Translations under genes and position numbers: made by a program
Shown: positions 1 to 5,849 of the stretch, piece by piece
Layout of the letters: every line of letters starts with the position of its first letter
Numbering within the stretch: position 1 is the stretch's first letter
Assembly: GCA_946481585.1 (NCBI GenBank)
Contig: CAMLOF010000100.1
Location: 1-9,475 of the forward strand
Origin: an uncultured Macromonas sp.
GTDB taxonomy: Bacteria > Pseudomonadota > Gammaproteobacteria > Burkholderiales > Burkholderiaceae
Direction: 5' to 3'
Length of the DNA stretch: 9,475 bases
The notes under the pieces: model-generated
Databases searched by the model: none
What the model was told of the DNA's origin: nothing
Seen by the model: the letters and a program-made list of their open reading frames with translations, nothing else

Positions 1-2
1 AC

Positions 3-947
3 CCGTCGGGGCGCAACAGCACGCGCCCGCCGCTCACGCCCGAGCAGATCAAGGCGAATGCTGAAACGTACTACAAGCAGGCCAGCCTGGTGCTGGACCC
101 TGCCAAGACCGAAATCCGCTACAACAGCGAGTGGAGCCTGCCGTTGGGTTCGATGGGCATGATCCAGCTGGCGGCCAAGTACACGGTGGCGCGCATGATG
201 GAGCGCAACGATTTCCACCAGCGCTTCACGGCGGGCACGCCCATCAGTGTGCACGAGTTTCTGTACCCGCTGATGCAGGGCTACGACTCGGTGGCGCTGA
301 AGACCGACCTGGAGCTGGGCGGCACCGACCAGAAGTTCAACCTGCTGATGGGCCGCCATCTGCAGGCGGAGTACGGGCAGGAGCCGCAGTGCATCCTGAC
401 CATGCCGCTGCTGGAGGGGCTGGACGGCGTGGACAAGATGTCCAAGTCGAAGAACAACTACATCGGCATCACCGAAGACGCCAACACCATGTTCGCCAAG
501 GTGCTGTCCATCAGCGACGAACTGATGTGGCGCTGGTACACGCTGCTGTCGTTCAAGTCGCTGGCCGAGATCGATGCGCTGAAGCAGGAAATTGCTGGCG
601 GGCGCAACCCCAAGGACGCCAAGGTGATGCTGGCCAAGGAAATCACCGCGCGCTTTCACAGCGCAGCGGCGGCAGACGTGGCGGAGCAGGACTTCATCAA
701 CCGCAGCAAGGGCGGCGTGCCCGACGAAATCCCCGAGGTGAGCCTGACCGGGGCCCCGCTGGGCATTGGCGCGCTGCTGAAGTCCGCTGGCCTGGCACCG
801 TCCACCAGTGAGGCGAACCGCCTCATCGATGGCGGCGGTGTACGGGTGGATGGCGCCGTCGTCAGCGACAAGGGCTTGAAGCTGCCCGCCGGCACCTTTG
901 TGGTGCAAGTGGGCAAGCGCAAGTTCGCTCGAGTGACGCTGGGCTGA
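3..947 (+). CDS. tyrS: Tyrosine-tRNA ligase, 5' end missing
   Basis: Cytoplasmic class I aminoacyl-tRNA synthetase that activates tyrosine with ATP and charges tRNA-Tyr. The reading frame is open from the left edge, beginning [10 protein letters not shown], so the start codon and HIGH motif lie outside; about 314 residues are visible. The tyrosine-pocket stretch [25 protein letters not shown] segment (GGTDQ near 318-332) is present, followed by a perfect KMSKS ATP-binding loop at 435-449. The KMSKS form marks the TyrZ-like subtype, unlike E. coli TyrS with KFGKT. The last ~60 residues (about 768-941) form an S4 RNA-binding domain ([16 protein letters not shown], then [12 protein letters not shown]). 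The stop is TGA at 945-947, only 3 bases from the convergent ankyrin gene's stop. Identification is secure. Confidence 0.97.
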   Translation, partial: PSGRNSTRPPLTPEQIKANAETYYKQASLVLDPAKTEIRYNSEWSLPLGSMGMIQLAAKYTVARMMERNDFHQRFTAGTPISVHEFLYPLMQGYDSVALKTDLELGGTDQKFNLLMGRHLQAEYGQEPQCILTMPLLEGLDGVDKMSKSKNNYIGITEDANTMFAKVLSISDELMWRWYTLLSFKSLAEIDALKQEIAGGRNPKDAKVMLAKEITARFHSAAAADVAEQDFINRSKGGVPDEIPEVSLTGAPLGIGALLKSAGLAPSTSEANRLIDGGGVRVDGAVVSDKGLKLPAGTFVVQVGKRKFARVTLG

Positions 948-950
948 CCT

Positions 951-1673
951 TCAGCGGGCGCCCGCTGCCTCCAGCATGCGCACCATGGCCGTGTAGCCCC
1001 GGGCGCGGGCCAACTGCAGCGGCGTGTCGCCGTGCCGGTCGGCCAGTTGCAGGTTGGCGCCAGCGCCAATGAGCGCCTGGAGCGTGGCCTGGTGTCTGGT
1101 GCCGCCGTCGCCGAGCACGATGGCCTCGATCACGGCCGTCCAGTGCAGGTTGTTGACATGGTCCAGCGGCGCGCCTGCGGCGATCAGTTGGCGCACGATG
1201 CCTGCGTGCCCGAGGTGGGCGGCGGCGATCAGGGCAGTGCCGTCATAACGGCTGGTGACCTGTTTGGCGCTGGCGCCCAATGAAAGCAGCACTGCCAGCG
1301 TCGCCTCGTCGTTGGCGACGGACGCGATGGTCACCGCGTCGTAACGGTCGTTTTCCAGGCGGTTGAGGTTGGCGCCCGCCTGGGCGAGCAGGCGCAGCGC
1401 GTCGCGGTGCCCGCCATGGGCGGCCAGATGCACGGCCGTGCGGCCATGGCCGTCGGTTTCCTCCAGGTTGGCTCCATTGGCCAGGATTTGCCGTAGCCGG
1501 GGCAGGTCGCCCCGGTGGGCTGCCGCCAGCAGGCCGATGTACTTGGCCGCCTCGCCTGGGGAGGGCGCCACCTGCGCCTGGGCCGCCGGGAGGGCAGCAG
1601 CCCAACCTGCTGCCGCCACGCAGCCCAGCCAACGGCGGCGCGTCCATGCCAACGCTTGTGCTTGCATGGTCAT
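951..1673 (-). CDS. Exported ankyrin-repeat protein
   Basis: Predicted periplasmic protein of 240 residues; no enzyme domain is visible. The N-terminus has a cationic segment T-R-R-R-W-L (residues 11-16) that fits the twin-arginine pattern, then a hydrophobic stretch to about residue 30 and an A-Q-A cleavage site near 31-33. From about residue 44 to the end there are roughly six ankyrin repeats; the clearest are GHGRTAVHLAAHGGHRDALRLL (75-96), DGTALIAAAHLGHAGIVRQLI (144-164) and HGDTPLQLARARGYTAMVRML (214-234). Ankyrin repeats bind other proteins. Pseudomonas aeruginosa AnkB, an ankyrin protein in the periplasm, supports catalase KatB, so a partner-protecting role is possible but inferred. 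The ATG at 1673 lies 8 bases after the upstream glcG-like stop. ATG 1667, or GTG 1685 overlapping that stop, are alternatives. The gene is probably co-transcribed and translationally coupled with its upstream neighbour. Confidence 0.85.
   Translation of the reverse strand: MTMQAQALAWTRRRWLGCVAAAGWAAALPAAQAQVAPSPGEAAKYIGLLAAAHRGDLPRLRQILANGANLEETDGHGRTAVHLAAHGGHRDALRLLAQAGANLNRLENDRYDAVTIASVANDEATLAVLLSLGASAKQVTSRYDGTALIAAAHLGHAGIVRQLIAAGAPLDHVNNLHWTAVIEAIVLGDGGTRHQATLQALIGAGANLQLADRHGDTPLQLARARGYTAMVRMLEAAGAR
952..967. repeat. 16-bp perfect palindrome at the convergent gene ends
   Basis: CAGCGGGCGCCCGCTG reads the same on both strands. It begins 5 bases after the tyrS stop and covers the last codons of the ankyrin gene. 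As RNA it could fold into a 6-bp GC stem with a GCGC loop from either direction, but no run of T follows on either side, so it is not a classical intrinsic terminator. It may be a weak bidirectional transcript end or chance in GC-rich coding sequence. Confidence 0.35.
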
Positions 1674-1681
1674 GGCAAGGC

Positions 1682-2173
1682 TCACTTGAGTTGGTCTTGC
1701 ACCTTGGCCAGGGCGGCCACGGCGCATTGTTCGTCGAGGTGGCCGCCCGGTGCACCACCCACGCCAATGGCGCCGATCACTTCGTTGCCTGCCTTCACCG
1801 GCACGCCACCGCCCAGCAGCAGATAGCCGGGGATGTACACCAGGTTGGCGGCTGCGGGGTTCTTCTGTGCCGCTTCCATCATGGCCAGTGTGTTGTTCTT
1901 GGCCGAGGCGGAGGTGTAGGCCTTGAGGCGGCTGGCTTCCAGGGTGTGGGGGCCAGCGTTGTCGGCGCGCAGCACGGCGCGAACGCTGCCTGCGCGGTCC
2001 ACCACGGTGGCTGTCACGGCGTGGCCGTTGGCAGTGCAAGTGGCCACGGTGGCTTCAGCCAGTTGTCGGGCCAGGTCCTGCGACATGTTCTTTTCGGTGC
2101 GCACAGCCTGCGCCTGGGCGGCGGTGGCAGCGGCTGTGAGCAGCAGGGCGGTGAGTGCGGCGCGGTGTTTCAT
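1682..2173 (-). CDS. Exported GlcG/HbpS-family (DUF336) haem-binding-like protein
   Basis: 163-residue protein of the GlcG/HbpS fold family. Members bind haem or small ligands; Streptomyces HbpS is an extracytoplasmic haem-binding partner of the SenS-SenR two-component pair. Residues 1-22 form a typical Sec signal peptide (K-H-R, then an Ala/Leu-rich core, ending AQA), so the mature protein should be periplasmic. The family signature is clear: HAVTATVVDRAGSVRAVLRAD (51-71), SRLKAYTSASAKN (81-93), and the C-terminal glycine-rich block IPGYLLLGGGVPV (114-126) with IGAIGVGGAPGGHLDEQCA (133-151). The chosen ATG has a strong ribosome binding site 5 bases upstream and starts exactly at the signal peptide; a longer in-frame start at 2248 would bury the signal and is rejected. 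It lies 127 bases after a sensor kinase/regulator pair on the same strand. Haem binding itself is not demonstrable here. Confidence 0.9.
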   Translation of the reverse strand: MKHRAALTALLLTAAATAAQAQAVRTEKNMSQDLARQLAEATVATCTANGHAVTATVVDRAGSVRAVLRADNAGPHTLEASRLKAYTSASAKNNTLAMMEAAQKNPAAANLVYIPGYLLLGGGVPVKAGNEVIGAIGVGGAPGGHLDEQCAVAALAKVQDQLK

Positions 2174-2178
2174 GGGTT

Positions 2179-2186
2179 CTCCTTTT
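2179..2186 (-). promoter_or_regulatory. Ribosome binding site of the glcG-like gene
   Basis: AAAAGGAG on the minus strand, 5 bases before the ATG at 2173. It is a strong Shine-Dalgarno match and fixes the start of the exported protein at its signal peptide. Confidence 0.8.
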
Positions 2187-2218
2187 GGGGTGGTTGCGGT
2201 CAACGGGACCGTGGGAGA

Positions 2219-2224
2219 ACTGTA
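2219..2224 (-). promoter_or_regulatory. Possible -10 element for the glcG-like gene
   Basis: TACAGT on the minus strand after a short T-rich tract (TTTTTC). It would start RNA near 2212, about 39 bases before the ATG. No convincing -35 lies at the right distance, as would be expected for an activator-dependent promoter. Two inverted repeats lie upstream, centred near -36 and -65 relative to that start. This is pattern matching only. Confidence 0.25.
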
Positions 2225-2242
2225 GAAAAACCGGGCGAATCT

Positions 2243-2254
2243 GCACATTCGTGC
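2243..2254. repeat. Short inverted repeat GCAC-ATTC-GTGC
   Basis: Four-base arms with a four-base centre, in the gap upstream of the glcG-like gene, about where a -35 region would sit. Short enough to be chance; listed because a second, longer inverted repeat lies 29 bases further upstream. Confidence 0.3.
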
Positions 2255-2268
2255 GGCTACGCCTTCGG

Positions 2269-2286
2269 CTCCGTATATTTACGGAG
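2269..2286. promoter_or_regulatory. Inverted repeat CTCCGTA-TATT-TACGGAG, candidate operator
   Basis: Perfect 7-base arms separated by 4 bases, in the 127-base gap between the response-regulator stop (2301) and the glcG-like start (2173). Its AT-rich centre stands out from the GC-rich surroundings. LuxR/FixJ-type regulators bind short dyads upstream of target promoters, and a centre about 65 bases before the proposed transcription start would suit an activator. On the minus strand it could also form a 7-bp RNA hairpin 14 bases after the regulator stop, but no T tract follows, so a terminator is less likely. Confidence 0.45.
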
Positions 2287-2300
2287 AGCACCGTGTTGCG

Positions 2301-2927
2301 TCAGGCATCCACCAGCCACGCGTATTGGCGGATGAGCTGGGCCAGCGACTCGGCCTCGAGCTTGGCAAACAGGTTGGCGCGGTGCGTCTCCACGGTGCGG
2401 GGCGACAGGGCCAGGGCGCGCCCGATTTCCTTGTTGGTCAAGCCTTCAACGATCAACGCAAGCACTTCCTTTTCCCGTTCCGACAGGTGGCCGTAGCGTT
2501 CGCGCGCCAAGTGATCGCCATGCAGCCGCTCGCGGACCTTCACGTGGTTACGCACGGCGTTTTGCAACGCTTCGATCAACTGCTCATCGTTGACAGGTTT
2601 TTCGAGGAATTCGGCGGCACCCGACTTGAACGCGCGACGGCACATGTCTACGGTGCCGTGGCCGGTCAGCATGACGATGGGATGGTCGATGCCCTGCGTC
2701 TTCAGGGTGTCGAGCAGGCTCAGGCCGCTGATGCCTGGCATGCGCACGTCCAGCACGATGGCGCCTATACCCTGGCGGTCGAACTGTTCCAGAAATGCCA
2801 ATGGGTTATCCCAGGTCTGCACACGCAGGCCAACGGTGCCAATGAGCAGGGCCAGGCTGTCGCGAACGGCGCTGTCATCGTCAACGAGGTGGATGAGCGG
2901 TGAATGTGCCGCGGAGGTCGGCTTCAT
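2301..2927 (-). CDS. FixJ-type response regulator (REC + LuxR helix-turn-helix)
   Basis: Cytoplasmic transcription factor of 208 residues, the partner of the adjacent kinase. The N-terminal receiver domain (about 11-127) has the acidic triad D16-D17-D18, phospho-acceptor D60 in IVLDVRMPG, switch T88 in VMLTGHG, and K110 in FLEKPV, so all catalytic positions are intact. The C-terminal LuxR-type DNA-binding domain (about 147-205) shows the classic LSEREKEVLALIVEGLTNKEI and SPRTVETHRANLFAKL pattern. This arrangement is typical of FixJ/TtrR/StyR regulators. Its ATG overlaps the kinase TGA by 4 bases (ATGA, 2924-2927), so translation is coupled. The next gene downstream, after a 127-base gap with a dyad, is the glcG-like gene, a plausible target. 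The regulon cannot be read from sequence. Confidence 0.95.
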   Translation of the reverse strand: MKPTSAAHSPLIHLVDDDSAVRDSLALLIGTVGLRVQTWDNPLAFLEQFDRQGIGAIVLDVRMPGISGLSLLDTLKTQGIDHPIVMLTGHGTVDMCRRAFKSGAAEFLEKPVNDEQLIEALQNAVRNHVKVRERLHGDHLARERYGHLSEREKEVLALIVEGLTNKEIGRALALSPRTVETHRANLFAKLEAESLAQLIRQYAWLVDA

Positions 2928-4393
2928 GCTGTGTCGCTTGGCGCCTGCAAAGGCAATTGAAGAACGAAGCAGGCACCGGCTTGGGGGGCAGGGTGCAGGG
3001 TCAGGCTGCCATCCATGCGGGACGCAAGGTTTTCGCAAAGGCTCAAGCCCAGTCCCAGCCCGCCTTCCTTGGTGCTGAAGAAGGGCTCGAATATCCGGTG
3101 GCGCAAGTTTTCAGGTATGCCAGGGCCGTTGTCCTGTACGTGCAGTTCACCATGTGCACCGTTGGTGCCAATGGTCAGGCTGATCCGCCGTTGCTCCGCC
3201 GATACCTGTTCAAGCGCCTGAAGGGCGTTCATCAGCAGGTTGTGGATGATCTGGTCGAGAGCCACAGGGTCTGCCAGCACGTTGACAGGCCTATCTGCTG
3301 TTTGCACAGAGACTGTCACCGAACGCCTCCGGCATTCGGGGTCGAGCAGGAACAGCACACGCTGCACGGCGTCACCCAGGTTCACGCCCTCCTTGGTCTG
3401 CTGGTCAGATGGCCGTTCCACCAGACGACGCAAACGGGTGAGGACGTCCGCCGCACGACGGGCTTGTGCGGCAGCTTGTGTCATGGCATCGCGGGCGGTG
3501 GCTTCGTCGGGCGGTTGTTCTGCCAACAGCCGCTGCGCGGCCTGGGTGTTGGCCAGCACAGCCGTCAGAGGTTGGTTAAGTTCGTGTGCCAATCCGGCCG
3601 CCAGTTCGCCAAGGGTATTCAGCCTCGCAACCTGCCCCAGACGCAGCAGCTCCTCTGCCCGGCGCCTAGCCTGGCGCTGGCGTGTCCAGGCGACCAGGAA
3701 GGCAACGGCCCCCCAGACCGCAAGGCACCATGCGGTCATGCTGACCCATGGCAACTCGCTCCAGCCTGCGCGTCGCTGTATGCGCACTTCAAACGGTTGG
3801 CTTTCTGCTGCCAGTGTCTTGGCGAACGTGAAGTTCCAGCCTCGTGAGGGGGATTGGCCTGGCTGGAGCAGCCATTCGTTGTCTTCCAGAGCAAGTGTGA
3901 CCCGTGCCGGGTGGTCGGGGCCCGACATGGGCCACTCTTCGGTGGGCACGGTGCGGGCCAGGTCAATCACCATGGCGTAGCTGGCCGGGAACCCCGCCAG
4001 CACCAATCTGTACTTTCCCGCTGTTGAGTCCAGGTCTGCCAGTACTGCGCGGCCCAGTTGCCGTGAACGCTCTTCGGCTCGCGCCAGTGATGCGTCGTTC
4101 CAGGAGTCGCCGGAGCCGCGCCTTAGAACCTTCAGAACCTGAGGGTAAAGCGCTGGAAGGCGTTGTTCGGGGCCTGAGTCTTGCCCGGCGGGAGCCTGCA
4201 GGAGCACCACGGTGGCCAAGATGGCGTCGTGCTGCACAACGCGCTGGCTCAGCAGGCGGTGCGCAATCCGCGCATCGGTGTCAAACGATTGGTGCAGGTT
4301 GTCCAGTTCCCAGCGGGCCAGCAAAGCGCAGCCAGCAACGGCGGCCAGCAGGCCGCTCAGCCACCACACACGAAGGTTCCACCAGGAGCGCAT
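2924..4393 (-). CDS. Membrane sensor histidine kinase with periplasmic sensor region
   Basis: 489-residue inner-membrane kinase. A first membrane helix lies at about 9-27 and a second at about 216-236, enclosing a ~185-residue periplasmic region that I cannot assign to a named sensor fold. The cytoplasmic part has a HisKA dimerisation helix with phospho-acceptor H270 in LGELAAGLAHELNQPLTAVLANTQ, then a HATPase domain with N-box N385/N389, G1 box DNGPGI (421-426), F box FEPFFSTK (435-442) and G2 box GLGLGL (445-450). All motifs are intact. The HELNQPL signature is typical of DctB/FixL/TtrS-type kinases paired with FixJ-like regulators, as here. The ATG at 4393 immediately precedes the first membrane helix. 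An in-frame ATG at 4447 would run into the divergent transporter gene and is less likely. No clear ribosome binding site is seen. The signal sensed is unknown. Confidence 0.93.
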   Translation of the reverse strand: MRSWWNLRVWWLSGLLAAVAGCALLARWELDNLHQSFDTDARIAHRLLSQRVVQHDAILATVVLLQAPAGQDSGPEQRLPALYPQVLKVLRRGSGDSWNDASLARAEERSRQLGRAVLADLDSTAGKYRLVLAGFPASYAMVIDLARTVPTEEWPMSGPDHPARVTLALEDNEWLLQPGQSPSRGWNFTFAKTLAAESQPFEVRIQRRAGWSELPWVSMTAWCLAVWGAVAFLVAWTRQRQARRRAEELLRLGQVARLNTLGELAAGLAHELNQPLTAVLANTQAAQRLLAEQPPDEATARDAMTQAAAQARRAADVLTRLRRLVERPSDQQTKEGVNLGDAVQRVLFLLDPECRRRSVTVSVQTADRPVNVLADPVALDQIIHNLLMNALQALEQVSAEQRRISLTIGTNGAHGELHVQDNGPGIPENLRHRIFEPFFSTKEGGLGLGLSLCENLASRMDGSLTLHPAPQAGACFVLQLPLQAPSDTA

Positions 4394-4431
4394 CGCGGCA
4401 TTCTGGCATGACAGTGCGAGACAATACACCC
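4394..4431. promoter_or_regulatory. 38-base divergent region with overlapping -10-like elements
   Basis: The only DNA between the divergent kinase and transporter genes. On the plus strand GACAAT (4420-4425) would place RNA start near 4432, the A of the transporter ATG, suggesting a leaderless transcript. On the minus strand TATTGT (4426-4421) overlaps it and could serve the kinase, with TTGCAA (4447-4442) as a -35 at a short 15-base spacing. Neither gene has a clear Shine-Dalgarno. The two promoters would compete for the same bases. These are weak consensus matches. Confidence 0.25.
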
Positions 4432-5361
4432 ATGACAGTATTTGCAAAAGCTTGGCTCACACCAACGCGTCTGATGTGGGCGTCGGTGGTGGTGGCGCTG
4501 ATCACCATCGCACTCAAGACGCTGGCCTGGTGGTTCACGGGGTCGGTCGGTTTGCTGTCCGACGCCATGGAGTCGGTGGTGAACCTGGCAGGTGCCACGT
4601 TTGGTCTGGCCATGGTCACCGTGGCGGCGCGTCCGGCGGACGAAGACCATCCCTACGGCCACCACAAGGCTGAGTATTTCTCTTCGGGCTTCGAGGGGGT
4701 GCTCATCATCGTGGCGGCGTTGGGCATTCTGTGGGCGTCTGTGGATCGCCTGTGGCACCCGCAACCCCTGGAGCAATTGAGCTGGGGCCTGGCGCTTTCG
4801 GTGGCCAGTTCGGCGCTCAACGGCCTGCTGGCGTGGGTCATGCTGCGGGCCGCGCGGGAGCACCGATCGATGGCACTGGAGGGGGACGCCCGGCACCTGT
4901 TCACCGACGTGTGGACTTCGGTGGGGGTGGTGGCAGGATTGGTTCTGGTGTGGCTGACCGGTTGGCTGTGGCTGGACGCTGTGGTGGCGATGGGTGTGGC
5001 GGCCAACATCCTGCGCGAAGGTTTTCACCTGATCTGGCGATCGTCCCAAGGGCTGATGGACGAGGCGGTGGACCCCGAGGTGTTGCAGACGGTGCAGCGC
5101 ACGCTGGACGGTTTCGCCCACCGCCGTGGCGAGACGGAGATCGTTCGCTTCGACCACCTGAGCACCCGCAAGGCCGGGCAGCGCTGCTTCGTGGACGTGC
5201 ACATGCACATGCCAGCCAGTTGGTCGCTGGGGCGCGCGGCTGCCCTGCGTGGCAGCGTCGAGCAGGCCTTGATGAGCGCCGTGCCGGGCCTGCGCGCAAC
5301 CATACAGTTGTTGCCCAGCGATGTTGAAGCGCATTTCGACGACCCCCGTGATCTGATCTGA
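4432..5361 (+). CDS. Cation diffusion facilitator family metal transporter
   Basis: 309-residue inner-membrane antiporter-type exporter of divalent metals (Zn, Fe, Co, Mn or similar; metal not determinable). About six hydrophobic helices fill residues 12-206, followed by a cytoplasmic ferredoxin-like C-terminal domain (about 212-298) containing the family's histidine-rich segment RCFVDVHMHMP (251-261). TM2 reads LLSDAMESVVN (41-51) and TM5 HLFTDVWTSVG (155-165). The TM5 H155-x3-D159 matches FieF/YiiP site A, but by eye alignment the TM2 D-x3-D becomes E47-x3-N51. The HPYGHHKAEYFSS segment (73-85) after TM2 is family-typical. ATG 4432 is preferred; an in-frame ATG at 4408 adds eight residues (MTVRDNTP). 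It is first in a plus-strand run with dtd 15 bases downstream and is divergent from the kinase. Confidence 0.92.
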   Translation: MTVFAKAWLTPTRLMWASVVVALITIALKTLAWWFTGSVGLLSDAMESVVNLAGATFGLAMVTVAARPADEDHPYGHHKAEYFSSGFEGVLIIVAALGILWASVDRLWHPQPLEQLSWGLALSVASSALNGLLAWVMLRAAREHRSMALEGDARHLFTDVWTSVGVVAGLVLVWLTGWLWLDAVVAMGVAANILREGFHLIWRSSQGLMDEAVDPEVLQTVQRTLDGFAHRRGETEIVRFDHLSTRKAGQRCFVDVHMHMPASWSLGRAAALRGSVEQALMSAVPGLRATIQLLPSDVEAHFDDPRDLI

Positions 5362-5376
5362 CCCAGGAGCGAACGG

Positions 5377-5820
5377 ATGAAGGCAGTGTTGCAGCGCGTG
5401 AGCGAAGCGCGGGTGGTGGTGGATGGCGAGGTGACCGGTGAAATTGGCGCTGGTTTTCTGGTGCTGCTGTGCGCCGAGCGCGGGGATACGGACGCGGTGG
5501 CCGAGCGCATGCTGACCAAGATTCTGAAGCTGCGCGTGTTCAGCGACGAAGCGGGCAAGATGAACCGCAGCGTGCAGGACGTGAACGGCGGCCTGCTGGT
5601 GGTGAGCCAGTTCACCTTGGCGGCCGACGTGTCTGGCGGCAACCGGCCCAGCTTCACGCAGGCGGCCGCGCCGGACGAGGGGCGGCGGCTGTATGAACGC
5701 TTTGTCGAGCTTGCCCGCACCGCTCACCCCCAGGTGGCCACGGGCCGCTTCGCGGCAGACATGAAGGTTCACCTCGTCAACGACGGGCCGGTGACCATCC
5801 CCATCCAGATGACCGCGTAG
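5377..5820 (+). CDS. dtd: D-aminoacyl-tRNA deacylase
   Basis: Cytoplasmic proofreading enzyme of 147 residues, the usual full length. It hydrolyses D-amino acids (and glycine mischarged on tRNA-Ala) from tRNA and works as a homodimer. The N-terminus [17 protein letters not shown] is diagnostic. The active-site motif SQFTLAAD (77-84, T80) and the cross-subunit Gly-cisPro motif NDGPVT (135-140, G137-P138), which enforces D-chirality, are both intact. The ribosome binding site AGGAG (5365-5369) sits 7 bases before the ATG and fixes the start. It follows the transporter gene by 15 bases and precedes the iron-sulfur gene by 29 bases, probably in one transcript. Identification is secure. Confidence 0.97.
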   Translation: MKAVLQRVSEARVVVDGEVTGEIGAGFLVLLCAERGDTDAVAERMLTKILKLRVFSDEAGKMNRSVQDVNGGLLVVSQFTLAADVSGGNRPSFTQAAAPDEGRRLYERFVELARTAHPQVATGRFAADMKVHLVNDGPVTIPIQMTA

Positions 5821-5849
5821 AGTCAGGGCCTGAATGTCCGGGACCAATC

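Noticed and set aside
1617..1625. Cysteine 18 of the ankyrin protein as a lipoprotein lipobox
   Set aside because: The residues before it (R-W-L-G-C) follow the arginines directly with no hydrophobic core, so the cysteine is inside the signal's hydrophobic region, not at a cleavage site.
951..2039. 362-residue version of the ankyrin protein
   Set aside because: Its first ~120 residues are antisense-style frame inside the glcG-like gene; the signal peptide begins at 1673.
2269..2286. The 7-bp-arm dyad as an intrinsic terminator of the kinase/regulator unit
   Set aside because: No T-rich run follows on the minus strand; operator is the better reading, though a weak attenuator cannot be excluded.
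3904..4431. Plus-strand extension of the transporter frame opposite the kinase gene
   Set aside because: The extra sequence is arginine/proline-rich with no domain, and the transporter family begins near 4432.
4357..5847. A 496-codon open frame on the minus strand opposite the transporter and dtd genes
   Set aside because: It is a shadow of two well-supported genes in GC-rich DNA; its translation is histidine/glutamine/arginine-rich with no recognisable domain.
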